NCBI GenBank assembly: GCA_011526095.1
Contig: WYBA01000093.1
Span: forward strand, 1 to 64,000
Source of the DNA: Myxococcales bacterium
Lineage (GTDB): Bacteria; Myxococcota_A; Polyangia; Haliangiales; Haliangiaceae
Length of the DNA: 64,000 nt
Direction of reading: 5' to 3'
Shown one piece after another: positions 46,224 through 55,565 of this stretch. The notes beneath the pieces were generated by a model. That model saw only the letters and a program-made list of their open reading frames with translations, made no database searches and was not told the DNA's origin. Positions within the stretch are counted from its first letter, which is position 1, and each line of letters starts with the position of its first letter. A program made the translations under genes and the position numbers.

Positions 46224-46886
46224 ATGACGATCTCACCAAGTCCGCGAGAGCTCTTGCTGATCGACGCCACCGCCCGCCGGTTCACCCAGGAGCGCGCGCG
46301 CAAGACGTACGAGGCGCTCGTGGCGGCCGCGGCCGAGTGCTTCCTCGAGCACGGCTACGACGCCACCGGCACGCCCGACATCGCGGCGCGCGCGGGCGCC
46401 TCGGTCGGCACGTTCTATCGCTACTTCGACGACAAGCAGCAGATCTACCTCGAGGTCACGCGCCGCCACATGGCCGAGCTCTATCACCAGGTGATGGACC
46501 AGCTGACGCCGCAGCGGTTCGTCGGCAAGGCGCGGCGCGCGACGATCGACGAGACCGTCGACATCATGCTCGCGCAGGTGACCAAGCACCCGCGCGCGCA
46601 CCGCGTGTTCGTCGAGATGTCGCTGCGCGACCCGTCGGTGATGGAGCTGCGGCGCGCGTTCGACGCGATCACCGTCGAGGCGCTCGGCAAGCTGTTCGCG
46701 GCGATCGCGCCGAGCGTGAAGGATCCGCTCGCCACCGCGCTCGTCGTGCAGGTCTCGGTGGTCGAGTGCGCGGGCGTGATCGCCGGCGTGCGCGGCGCGC
46801 TGCCGGTCGACACCGCGCGGAGCAAGGCGGCGCTGGCGTCGCTGATTCACCGGGCGCTGTTTGGCATCGAGGACGACGTGAAGTAG
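46224..46886 (+). CDS. TetR-family transcriptional regulator
   Basis: 220 aa. N-terminal HTH about 30-76: ALVAAAAECFLEHGYDATGTPDIAARAGASVGTFYRYFDDKQQIY, in short the TetR signature with TFYRYF. C-terminal ligand-binding helices start near 90. Probably represses the divergent diiron gene and itself from the AT-rich dyad at 46126-46139; that is inferred from position. Cupredoxin gene follows 11 bp after the stop and may be co-transcribed. Confidence 0.9.
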   Translation: MTISPSPRELLLIDATARRFTQERARKTYEALVAAAAECFLEHGYDATGTPDIAARAGASVGTFYRYFDDKQQIYLEVTRRHMAELYHQVMDQLTPQRFVGKARRATIDETVDIMLAQVTKHPRAHRVFVEMSLRDPSVMELRRAFDAITVEALGKLFAAIAPSVKDPLATALVVQVSVVECAGVIAGVRGALPVDTARSKAALASLIHRALFGIEDDVK

Positions 46887-46889
46887 GCT
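46884..46889 (+). promoter_or_regulatory. -10-like hexamer TAGGCT overlapping the TetR stop
   Basis: TAGGCT begins in the TetR stop codon and ends 8 nt before ATG 46898. It could be a private promoter for the cupredoxin gene or chance. Confidence 0.25.
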
Positions 46890-46897
46890 GCGCCGCG

Positions 46898-47290
46898 ATG
46901 CGCACCCCCACGCTGCTGCTGGCGCTCGTGTCCACGCTGGCCCTGGCGCTCGGCGCCTGCGACAAGGGCGACAAGAAGTCCGCCGGCAAGGCGCCGGATC
47001 CGCAGGGCACGGTCGGCGCCGACGGGGTCCGTCGCGTCGCGGTCCAGGCGGGCAAGGGCGGCTACAAGCCGGACAAGATCCCCGGCAAGCCGGGCGAGAA
47101 GCTGATCCTGGTGTTCACGCGCACCGCCGAGGGCGAGTGCCTGAGCCAGATCAAGGTGGGCGACGGCAAGGTCCACGACCTGCCGATGAACACGCCCTAC
47201 GAGATCGAGGTGACCATCCCGCCGGCCGGTGGAGACGTCCGGTTCGCGTGCGGGATGGACATGTACAGCGGCACGATCGTCGTGAACTGA
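46898..47290 (+). CDS. cupredoxin-like lipoprotein
   Basis: 130 aa. Signal with lipobox (LALGAC, C21), then a charged linker and a small beta-sandwich with likely copper ligands Cys in AEGECLSQIKV and Cys/Met in FACGMDMYSG. This is the Cupredoxin_1/EfeO-like pattern. Would bind copper or carry electrons in the periplasm or outer membrane. A role next to the diiron protein as metal or electron partner is inferred only from proximity. Confidence 0.85.
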   Translation: MRTPTLLLALVSTLALALGACDKGDKKSAGKAPDPQGTVGADGVRRVAVQAGKGGYKPDKIPGKPGEKLILVFTRTAEGECLSQIKVGDGKVHDLPMNTPYEIEVTIPPAGGDVRFACGMDMYSGTIVVN

Positions 47291-47320
47291 GCCCGCCACG
47301 GCGCGACAGCGCCGCGGCGC

Positions 47321-50035
47321 TCAGTTGCTCAGCTTGAACGTCGTCGCGAAGCACGCCGGCACGGCGACGCCGTTCTGCTTGTACGGCGTGTAGCGCCACG
47401 ACTTCAGCGCGTCACGCAGCTTGCTGGCGAGGTCGCCGGTGACCTTCATGACGTCGACCGACGTCACCTTGCCGGCGGTGTCGATGCACATCTTCGCCGA
47501 CACCATGCTCGGCACCTCCTCGCCGCGGCGCACGACCGCCTTGATCGACGGCACGTCGCCCGACACCTTCTTGACCGCGTTGGGCGCCACCGTGACCGGG
47601 CCGGACGGCTTCCTGGCGGGCTGGGGCGCCGGCGCCACGACCTTCGGCTGGACCGGCGCCGGCGCGGGCGCCGCGGGCTTGTCGGCGGTCGGGGGAGCCA
47701 CCGTGGGGGCCGGGGGCTCGGCGGCCGGCGGCGCGACCGCGGTGCCGACGTCGGCCCCGTTGTGGCCCGAGACGCCGCCGGTGAGCGAGCGGGACACCTC
47801 GGCGGCGCTGGCCGCGCCGCTCGCGATCGCCGGGCGCGGCGCGGTCGCGGGGCCGTCGGCGCGGTCCTCGCGGCGCGTGTCGCCGAGGCGATCGCGAGCG
47901 GCGCGCTCGCGCTGCTTGAGCTCGGACATGTCCGGGCGGAACTCGTACTTGGTGTTCGCGACCGCCTGGAACCACTCCTTCCACTTCACCTCGCCCGACT
48001 CGCGCACCGCGACGGTGTGGCCGCCCGGCGGGACCTCGGTCGTGAACGGCGTCTTGCCGACCTCGTGGCCGTCGACGAGCACGGTCATCCCCTGCGGCGA
48101 GCTGTCGATCACCAGGGTCGCCATCGACGCGTCACCGCCCGGCTCGAGCACGACGCGCACGGTCTGCATCTCGTTGGCCGACAGCTCGATCTGCGTCACC
48201 CACGACTTGTAGCCGTCGCGGGCGATCTCGACCTGGAACACGCCGGCCTCGAGCTCGACCGTCCAGTCGCTGCCCTGGTGGGGCTCGACGCCCGCGATCC
48301 GCACCGTGGCGTCCTTGGGCTCGACGATGAACTTGAGCTTGCCGACCTGCTTCTCCGCCGGCGCGGCGGCCGCGGTGTCCTGCGGCGACGCGGCCTTGGC
48401 CGACGCCCCGCCGCCGCGGCCCATCGAGACGTACAGCGCGGCGCCGAGCGCGCCGACGAGCAGCACCGCGATCGCGGCGTTGCGCGCGCCGCTGCCCTTC
48501 TGCGCGACGATGCCGGCGCCGAACGACGACGCGTCGACCATCGGCGTCGGCTCGGTGTCGCGCGGCGCCTCGCGGGCGGACGCCGTCGCCGGCGGCGTGC
48601 TGCTGCGGCGCTCGCGCTGGCCGTGCAGCGCGTCGTCGCTCGAGCCGTGCGGGAACGTCGACGGGGCCTGCGCCGCGCGCGCCACCGCCGGCGGCACGGC
48701 GGCGCCGATCAGCGTGTGGCGGGCGGACTGCTGGTGGGCGTCGGCCGCCGCGAGCGCGCCGGCCATCGACGGCGCGCGCGTGCGGCCGGAGTGATCCGGG
48801 ACGTCGTCGAGCACCACCGGCGCGCCGGAGTCGTGCTCCTGGCCGCCGCCCCACGCCACGTCCGCGGCCTCTTCCTCGTCGTGCGCGCCGCGCGCGGACA
48901 TTCCCATGGGCGCGATCGGCACGCCGGAGGGCACGCCGACCGGCGTGACCGCGGTGATCGCGCGACGTTGCTGCGAGTCATCGGGGCCCGCGGGCAGCGG
49001 CATGTTGAGCGGCGAGCGCGACTGGCTCGCCGCGCCCAGCGAGTCGGTCACGACCGGGCCGCTGAAGTTGTTGCCCGGCGCCTCCATCGCGAACGCCCAG
49101 TCGCACCAGCTCGAGATCTCGCGGTTGGTCGACGACAGGTGGTAGCGGATGCGGATCTCGTGGAGCGCGTCGCGCAGCTCCGCCGCCGACGACCACCGGT
49201 GGTCGGGGTCGCGCGCGAGCGCCTTGAACACGACCGCGTCGAGCTCCGGCGGGCACGCCTGGTTGAAGGTCGACGGCGGCAGGATGTCGCCCTTCTGGAC
49301 CTTGAGCAGCGTCTGGTACTCGTTCTTGCTCGCGAACAGCGGGCGCGCGGTCAGCAGCTCGTGGGCGATCACGCCAACCGAGAAGATGTCCGAGCGCGCG
49401 TCGAGCTCGCGCCCGGCGATCGCCTCGGGCGCCATGTACGCGAGCTTGCCCTTGACCCGGCCGGTCGCGGTGCGGAGCTGCTGCGACTGCGCCTTGGCGA
49501 TGCCGAAGTCGATCACCTTGAGGTGACCCGAGCGCGTCACCAGCAGGTTCGACGGCGACACGTCGCGGTGGACGAGGTGGAGCGGCTCGCCGGTCTGGTC
49601 GTCGCAGCGCGTGTGCGCGTAGTCGAGCGCGTCGCACAGCTGGAGCAACAGCGCGATCGTGACGTTGATGTGCGGCGGGCCGGTGACCTTGCGCGCCTGG
49701 CGCAGGATCCGCCGGATGTCGCGCCCGTCGATGTACTCCATCGAGATGAAGTACGTGGTGCCGACGCGGCCGAGCTCGTAGAGCTGGACGATGTGCGCGT
49801 GGCGCAGCATCGACGCCAGCTTCGCCTCGCGGACGAACGACTTGACGAAGCTCGCGTCCTCGGCGAGGTGCGGCAGCAGGCGCTTGAGCGCGACGATCCG
49901 CTCGAACCCCTCGATGCCGTGCTCGAGCGCGCGGTGCACGGTGGCCATGCCGCCGACGCCGAGGCGCTCGTAGACCGCGTACGGCCCGAAAACTTCCTGG
50001 CCCAGGTTCGCCTGATCGGTGGGAGGAACCGTCAT
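47321..50035 (-). CDS. membrane Ser/Thr kinase with PEGA and TonB-C domains
   Basis: 904 aa from ATG 50035. Kinase domain about 15-290: YERLGVGGMATVHRA, VALKRLLPHL, VHRDVSPSNLLV (typical of myxobacterial kinases), VIDFGIAKA, AYMAPEAIAG. A Pro/Ser/Asp-rich linker (about 330-510), one membrane helix (AAIAVLLVGALGAALYVSM, about 525), then two PEGA-like domains (KLKFIVEPKDATVRIAG, ATLVIDSSPQGMTVLVDGHE), a Pro/Ala-rich stretch, and a C-terminal TonB-C domain (SAKMCIDTAGKVTSVDVMK, WRYTPYKQNG). It links a cytosolic kinase to a TonB-like periplasmic contact. Confidence 0.9.
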   Translation of the reverse strand: MTVPPTDQANLGQEVFGPYAVYERLGVGGMATVHRALEHGIEGFERIVALKRLLPHLAEDASFVKSFVREAKLASMLRHAHIVQLYELGRVGTTYFISMEYIDGRDIRRILRQARKVTGPPHINVTIALLLQLCDALDYAHTRCDDQTGEPLHLVHRDVSPSNLLVTRSGHLKVIDFGIAKAQSQQLRTATGRVKGKLAYMAPEAIAGRELDARSDIFSVGVIAHELLTARPLFASKNEYQTLLKVQKGDILPPSTFNQACPPELDAVVFKALARDPDHRWSSAAELRDALHEIRIRYHLSSTNREISSWCDWAFAMEAPGNNFSGPVVTDSLGAASQSRSPLNMPLPAGPDDSQQRRAITAVTPVGVPSGVPIAPMGMSARGAHDEEEAADVAWGGGQEHDSGAPVVLDDVPDHSGRTRAPSMAGALAAADAHQQSARHTLIGAAVPPAVARAAQAPSTFPHGSSDDALHGQRERRSSTPPATASAREAPRDTEPTPMVDASSFGAGIVAQKGSGARNAAIAVLLVGALGAALYVSMGRGGGASAKAASPQDTAAAAPAEKQVGKLKFIVEPKDATVRIAGVEPHQGSDWTVELEAGVFQVEIARDGYKSWVTQIELSANEMQTVRVVLEPGGDASMATLVIDSSPQGMTVLVDGHEVGKTPFTTEVPPGGHTVAVRESGEVKWKEWFQAVANTKYEFRPDMSELKQRERAARDRLGDTRREDRADGPATAPRPAIASGAASAAEVSRSLTGGVSGHNGADVGTAVAPPAAEPPAPTVAPPTADKPAAPAPAPVQPKVVAPAPQPARKPSGPVTVAPNAVKKVSGDVPSIKAVVRRGEEVPSMVSAKMCIDTAGKVTSVDVMKVTGDLASKLRDALKSWRYTPYKQNGVAVPACFATTFKLSN

Positions 50036-50248
50036 GTTGTACGCGACGACGTCCGGCAGGGGGGAGGTGGCCGGGCGTCGTCGAAGGCATGTCATCGTCG
50101 CATGCCTGTCGTCAACTGGTCATACCGAATCCCACCAAATCTCCTCCTAAGTGCCGGAGATCGCCAACACGGTCACATCTAAGGTCGTGTGCGCCGAGGT
50201 GGTCGCGGGATGTCCGCGCGGTGTCGGACGCGTTGCGTCAGCGCGCGC

Positions 50249-50503
50249 TCAGCGACCGGCTTCCTCGGGCGTGCGCGTGTCCATCGTCAGCGCGTGGATC
50301 GGCGCGGCGGTCCCCGCCATCTCGGCGGCGAGCGCGGCGTTGACCATGCGGTGGCGCTGGATCAGCGACTTGCCGGCGAACGCGGTGGAGATGATCGTCG
50401 CCTTCCAGTGATCGCGCGTGCCCGTGAGGTCCTCGAGCGTGACGATCGCGTCGGGCAGCGCCGCGCGGATGCGCGCGGTGATGTCGTCGGGGCTGATCGG
50501 CAT
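50249..50503 (-). CDS. BolA-family protein
   Basis: 84 aa. BolA fold: IRAALPDAIVTLEDLTGTRDHWKATI then FAGKSLIQRHRMVNAAL with the conserved His-Arg-Met segment. The family binds monothiol glutaredoxins with [2Fe-2S] clusters or nucleic acid; a glutaredoxin lies 39 kb away but is dithiol. TAGGCT (50511-50516) lies 7 nt before ATG 50503, although the Kbl stop is only 20 nt upstream, so it may have its own promoter within a threonine operon. Confidence 0.88.
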   Translation of the reverse strand: MPISPDDITARIRAALPDAIVTLEDLTGTRDHWKATIISTAFAGKSLIQRHRMVNAALAAEMAGTAAPIHALTMDTRTPEEAGR

Positions 50504-50510
50504 GGCGCGG

Positions 50511-50516
50511 AGCCTA
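50511..50516 (-). promoter_or_regulatory. extended -10-like site (TGC TAGGCT) for bolA
   Basis: TAGGCT preceded by TGC, 7 nt before ATG 50503, identical over 12 nt to sites at 22485 and 63450. Confidence 0.5.
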
Positions 50517-50522
50517 GCAGGG

Positions 50523-51710
50523 TCACTTCACGACGCCGAGCGCGCGACCGATCCGGCCGAACGCCTCGATCGCGCGGTCGACGTCCTCGTCGGAGTGCGC
50601 GGCCGAGAGCTGGACGCGGATCCGCGCCTGGCCGCGCGGCACCACCGGGAAGCTGAAGCCGATGACGTAGATGCCCTCGTCGAGCAGGCGCGCCGCCATC
50701 TCGGCCGCGAGCCGGGCGTCGCCGAGCATCACCGGGACGATCGGGTGCGTGCCGGGGCGGATCGGCAGGCCGACGGCGGCCATGCCGTCGCGGAACCGCT
50801 TGGTGTTGTGCTCGAGGCGATCGCGCAGCGCGGTGCTCTCGGTGAGCAGCGCGAGCGCGGCGAGCGAGCCGGCGACGATCGGCGGCGCCAGCGTGTTGGA
50901 GAACAGGTACGGCCGCGACCGGTTGCGCAGCAGATCGATGATCTCCTTGCGCCCCGAGGTGAACCCGCCCGACGCGCCGCCCAGCGCCTTGCCCAGCGTC
51001 GAGGTGTAGACGTCGACGCGGTCCATGCAGCCGCGGTGCTCGGCGGTGCCGCGCCCGGTCTTGCCGACGAACCCGGTGGCGTGGCTGTCGTCGACCATCA
51101 CCAGCGCGTCGTACTTCTCGGCGAGGTCGCAGATCGCGTCGAGCCGCGCGATGTCGCCGTCCATCGAGAACACGCCGTCGGTGGCGATCATCCGCAGGCG
51201 GCGGCCCGCGGTCGCCTGCAGCTTGGCCTCGAGGTCGACGAGGTCGTCGTGCTCGTAGCGGTGGCGCTCCGCCTTGCACAGCCGGATGCCGTCGATGATC
51301 GACGCGTGGTTGAGCGCGTCCGAGATGATCGCGTCGTCCTCGCCGAGCACGGTCTCGAACAGGCCGCCGTTGGCGTCGAAGCACGAGCCGTAGAGGATCG
51401 TGTCCTCGGTGCCGAGGAACGCCGAGACCGCGGCCTCGAGGTCCTTGTGGCGGTCCTGGGTGCCGCAGATGAACCGCACGCTCGACAGGCCGTAGCCGCG
51501 CTCGTCGAGCGCGGCGCGCGCCGCGGCGACGACCGCGGGGTGGCTCGACAGCCCGAGGTAGTTGTTGGCGCAGAAGTTGACGACCTCGCGCCCGCCGACG
51601 GCGATGTGGGCGCGCTGCGGCGACTCGATGATGCGCTCGTGCTTCCACAGGCCGGCGTCGCGGATCTCGGCGAGGGCCTTGGCGAAGTGCTCGCGGGCGG
51701 TGGTGTACAT
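50523..51710 (-). CDS. kbl: glycine C-acetyltransferase (2-amino-3-ketobutyrate CoA ligase)
   Basis: 395 aa, the usual length. PLP-dependent alpha-oxoamine synthase: [57 protein letters not shown], and [12 protein letters not shown] with the Schiff-base lysine. Converts 2-amino-3-ketobutyrate plus CoA to glycine and acetyl-CoA. The dehydrogenase that makes its substrate is encoded 7 bp upstream, so the pair forms the threonine-to-glycine route. Confidence 0.95.
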   Translation of the reverse strand: MYTTAREHFAKALAEIRDAGLWKHERIIESPQRAHIAVGGREVVNFCANNYLGLSSHPAVVAAARAALDERGYGLSSVRFICGTQDRHKDLEAAVSAFLGTEDTILYGSCFDANGGLFETVLGEDDAIISDALNHASIIDGIRLCKAERHRYEHDDLVDLEAKLQATAGRRLRMIATDGVFSMDGDIARLDAICDLAEKYDALVMVDDSHATGFVGKTGRGTAEHRGCMDRVDVYTSTLGKALGGASGGFTSGRKEIIDLLRNRSRPYLFSNTLAPPIVAGSLAALALLTESTALRDRLEHNTKRFRDGMAAVGLPIRPGTHPIVPVMLGDARLAAEMAARLLDEGIYVIGFSFPVVPRGQARIRVQLSAAHSDEDVDRAIEAFGRIGRALGVVK

Positions 51711-51717
51711 GGCGGGC

Positions 51718-52692
<975 letters not shown>

Positions 52693-52731
52693 CGGTCGGC
52701 GCGGATATTGAGCCAGGTCCAGCGCCGCTGT

Positions 52732-53634
52732 CTACGTCGCGGCCGGCCCGGTTGCGGCCGCCGCCGCCGCCTCCGGCGTCGTCAGCCGCGCGCCCCACGC
52801 CGGCGTGGCGTCGATCCCGCGCGCCGCGAACCGCGGCTGGTAGTCGCGGGTGAACGTCCGGTGAAGGATCTCCGCGTACTCCGCCGGCGGCGCCAGGCCC
52901 CACGCCCGGTCGGTGTCGGCCATCAGCCCGCTGCGTTCGTCGCCGTGTGCCGGGTTCCCGGTGCCGTAGCTGTGCTCGAGATCCCCGAACATCCGCGGCA
53001 GCTCGGCCTCCACGATCGTCGGTATCTGCGGCCCCAGCGGCGTCGTCAGCAGCCAGTCGAGCGCCATCCAGCCGAAGTCGCGGTGGCGGACCTCGTCGCG
53101 CAGCACGCGGTCGAGCGCGGCGCGCGCCGAGGGCACGGTGCAGCCGGCGCGCAGGTGCGAGAACAGCGGCACGGCCACGGTCTCGCCCAGGCAGAACACG
53201 CGCACGACGGTGCGCAGGACGTCGAGCTCGACCGGGAGCTGGGCGCGGCGGTGGAGCTGGAGCGTGTCGCGATCGATGTGCGGCGGCTCGGTGCCGCCGG
53301 CGTCGACGTAGACCTCGTGGCTCATCCGCGAGTGGACGAGCTCGTCCTCGACGATGCGCAGGCCGGCGTCGATCACGTCGGGCGACGCGCCGATCTGGAT
53401 CAGCCACAGCACGAGGTGCTGGGTGATCGCGGCCGAGCCGTACTCCGCCGCGATCCGCGCGCGCCACTCGTCGCGCACCCGCTGCGAGCTGGGAGCGCGC
53501 CGGCTGGAGGTGAGCGACGGCTTCTTGCCGGCGGGCTTCGGGGCGGGCCGGCTCGCCTTCGGGGCGGGCTTGCTCGCCGCCTTCGGGGCGGACTTCGCGC
53601 GTGCCTTGGCGCCGCGCGCCTTGCGCTGGGTCAT
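52732..53634 (-). CDS. ferritin-like diiron protein with Lys/Ala/Pro-rich N-terminal tail
   Basis: 300 aa. The first 50 residues are a basic low-complexity tail (KARAKSAPKAASKPAPKAS), like histone H1 tails, and may bind DNA. The rest is a helical bundle with diiron motifs EDELVHSRM (Glu/His), LGETVAVPL (Glu) and RDEVRHRDFGW (Glu/His). C-terminal Ala-rich end. No signal peptide. A second diiron protein in the window, only distantly like the one at 45033. TACCGT lies 7 nt before ATG 53634. Confidence 0.82.
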   Translation of the reverse strand: MTQRKARGAKARAKSAPKAASKPAPKASRPAPKPAGKKPSLTSSRRAPSSQRVRDEWRARIAAEYGSAAITQHLVLWLIQIGASPDVIDAGLRIVEDELVHSRMSHEVYVDAGGTEPPHIDRDTLQLHRRAQLPVELDVLRTVVRVFCLGETVAVPLFSHLRAGCTVPSARAALDRVLRDEVRHRDFGWMALDWLLTTPLGPQIPTIVEAELPRMFGDLEHSYGTGNPAHGDERSGLMADTDRAWGLAPPAEYAEILHRTFTRDYQPRFAARGIDATPAWGARLTTPEAAAAAATGPAAT

Positions 53635-53641
53635 CGCCGCG

Positions 53642-53647
53642 ACGGTA
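53642..53647 (-). promoter_or_regulatory. -10-like hexamer TACCGT
   Basis: GTAGTACCGTC on the minus strand, 7 nt before ATG 53634. Confidence 0.4.
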
Positions 53648-53652
53648 CTACG

Positions 53653-54255
53653 TCACGGACACGCGGTCTTCTTCGGCGGCGGCGGGTTGCACGTCGCGCC
53701 CTCGGGGCACTTCGCCGCCGGCGGCTCGATGTAGCAGACGCCCGTGTTGGCCTGCGAGTAGATCTTGATCGACTGGCCGGCGGTGATGCCGTCGGGGCAC
53801 TTCGCCATCGGCCGCGGCGGCGGCGGGTTGCACGTCGCGCCCTTCTTGCACGCGACGTGGTAGTAGGCCTCGCACGTGCCGTCGTCCTGGAGCGTGACCG
53901 TCCAGCGGCGGTCGTAGGTCGGGATGTCCGTCTGCGTCGGGGTCGGGTCGACGTTGTCCGGCGCCGGCTTCGGGTCGGCGATGCCGACGCCGTCGCCCGT
54001 GCCGGTCCCGGTGCCCGCGCCCGTGCCGTCGCCGGTCGGACGCGGCGGGTTCTCGATCTTCGGCGGCGTCTCCGTCCCGCCCGTCCCGTCGCGGTTGTCG
54101 CGGACGGTCGGGTCCGTATTCTCGCCGCGGTGGTCCCGCGTCTCGGGCTGCTTGGGCGGCGGCGTCTCGGAGACGACGCAGGCGGCCGGCAGCGCCGCGA
54201 TCGTCATGACCAGCGGCGCGGTGAACACACGGCGGGGCTTGCGGGAACGGTTCAT
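53653..54255 (-). CDS. Cys/Pro-rich lipoprotein with a duplicated CNPPPP motif
   Basis: 200 aa. Signal ends at PAAC (C about 26). Then a long Thr/Gly/Pro/Asp linker with GTGAGTGTGTGDG, then a C-terminal region (about 115-200) in which C-x-x-GATCNPPPPxPxxKCP occurs twice, with a YxxxPPAAKCPEGATC copy. This is an internal duplication; the eight cysteines may pair. No family recognised. The TACGTT hexamer lies 6 nt before ATG 54255. Confidence 0.78.
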   Translation of the reverse strand: MNRSRKPRRVFTAPLVMTIAALPAACVVSETPPPKQPETRDHRGENTDPTVRDNRDGTGGTETPPKIENPPRPTGDGTGAGTGTGTGDGVGIADPKPAPDNVDPTPTQTDIPTYDRRWTVTLQDDGTCEAYYHVACKKGATCNPPPPRPMAKCPDGITAGQSIKIYSQANTGVCYIEPPAAKCPEGATCNPPPPKKTACP

Positions 54256-54261
54256 GCCGTG

Positions 54262-54267
54262 AACGTA
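54262..54267 (-). promoter_or_regulatory. -10-like hexamer TACGTT
   Basis: TACGTT 6 nt before ATG 54255. With this spacing the start codon would be the transcript's first codon or nearly so. Confidence 0.4.
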
Positions 54268-54355
54268 GATGGCCCCGCGGGCCAGGGCAAGGCGCGCGCC
54301 TGGCAGCGCCTAACGCGGCCGCGAAGGCGGCGTGACGGCGGTCGGCGTGACGGGC

Positions 54356-54652
54356 TCAGTCGCCATCGATCGCAGTACCGGCCACCAGGTCCGCCCATTC
54401 TGTGGTCTCGACCTCGGAGCGCGTTGCCCAGCGAGCGCTCGGTGTCGCGAGCGAACAGTCATGGCCAGGAAGCAAGAAGAGCGGCGGCGCGGCGAAGACC
54501 GCGTCCTTGGCACCGACGCCATGCGGGGAAAGCCAGACCGCGTCGCACTCGTCGCACATGGCGACGATACGAGCGTTGTCGCTGCACATGCGAAGACCAC
54601 GGGTTCCAGTCCCGCAGATCGGGCACGCACCGTCGATGCACCACATGCTCAC
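54356..54652 (-). CDS. small zinc-ribbon protein
   Basis: 98 aa with an excellent ribosome-binding site (GAGGAGGTG 3 nt before ATG). Four cysteines: CPICGTGTRG and MCDECDAVWL form a zinc ribbon or rubredoxin-like knuckle. The remainder is short and hydrophobic/aromatic with SEVETTEWADL near the end. Unknown role. Other frames over the same region lack such a start signal. Confidence 0.7.
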   Translation of the reverse strand: MSMWCIDGACPICGTGTRGLRMCSDNARIVAMCDECDAVWLSPHGVGAKDAVFAAPPLFLLPGHDCSLATPSARWATRSEVETTEWADLVAGTAIDGD

Positions 54653-54873
54653 CTCCTCAAGGAACCGCGGGGAACGCTCACCACGCGCCCCGGAACAACG
54701 GGATCAACGCGCTCGACCGCAAGCTGACCGAGCGCGAACCGCTGCGCTCGCCGCGCCATGCTCTGCTTCTGCGGTGAGAGCGCTTGGGCGGGCTCGGCGG
54801 CGCAGCTTCTGCGCGGGGCCGCATGACCGTACGTGGGGTTACGCGCGGTATGGCCGATGCAGCTGGAGATGGC

Positions 54874-55392
54874 ATGCGGAACGGAGTCTTGCTCGCGTGC
54901 CTCGGCCTGGGCGGCTGCATCGTCAGCGGCGACGATCCGTGCGAGGCGCCGGCGGAGCAGGCGTACCAGAGCTGGGTGCTCGACAGCACCACGAGCCAGG
55001 CGTTTCTGAACACGCCGGCGGCGGCGAAGGATTGCCACGCCACGTTCACCGCGCAGCTCGCGTACACCGGCGACGACGCCTACGACCCGGAGTTGCCGAT
55101 GCCGCTGGTCGACGTCTCGGCGAACGCGGTGGGGACCGGCGGCGAGCAGCCCGGGCTGCTCGGCATCATGACCGAGTGGCGGATGGTCGAGGACCCCGAG
55201 TCCGGCGCGATCGTGTGGTGGGCCGAGCTGAGTGCCGGCGCCAAGAACGTCGACGCCCCGGCCGTGATCTACGGGCTCGCCGGCGTGGTCCAGCCCGGCC
55301 AGACGCTCGCCGTCGACTACTACGCGCAGATCGTCTACCTGCCGCCGCCCGACGAGTCGGTCGACGAGGGCGCGGCGCGCTGCCGGCGGTAG
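54874..55392 (+). CDS. small putative lipoprotein
   Basis: 172 aa from ATG 54874, with GGAGATGGC directly upstream. Lipobox GLGGC (C about 15), then two Cys and a beta-rich domain (TFTAQLAYTGDDAYD, WRMVEDPESGAIVWWAELS). No family recognised. GC-rich like the chromosomal background, unlike the genes that follow; it marks the left chromosomal side of the accessory region. Confidence 0.7.
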   Translation: MRNGVLLACLGLGGCIVSGDDPCEAPAEQAYQSWVLDSTTSQAFLNTPAAAKDCHATFTAQLAYTGDDAYDPELPMPLVDVSANAVGTGGEQPGLLGIMTEWRMVEDPESGAIVWWAELSAGAKNVDAPAVIYGLAGVVQPGQTLAVDYYAQIVYLPPPDESVDEGAARCRR

Positions 55393-55405
55393 CGCACGCT
55401 CTGCC

Positions 55406-55461
55406 TCACGGCGTGACGACGATCTTGCCCTAGCTGGCGCGGCTCTCGAGGGCGGCGAGGC
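55406..55461. repeat. left copy of a 56-bp direct repeat: decayed end of an oxidoreductase gene
   Basis: Matches 57294-57349 at 55 of 56 positions. On the minus strand it encodes the C-terminal end LAALESRAS of the quinone oxidoreductase, then a one-base change (T at 55431) makes a TAG stop. No other part of that gene is present here, so this is a gene-end copy flanking the cassette. Confidence 0.9.
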
Positions 55462-55565
55462 GATGGGGCCAAGCCGCGATGCGGGAATGCGCGCTGAGCG
55501 TGTCGTTTCGGCATTCGCGGCCGTGCAGGATCGCCATCACGATCTCGATGTGATACGCCACAACC

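Noticed and set aside
54310-54630. Alternative reading frame over the zinc-ribbon gene
   Set aside because: It lacks a ribosome-binding site and the cysteine knuckles; the frame at 54356-54652 has both.
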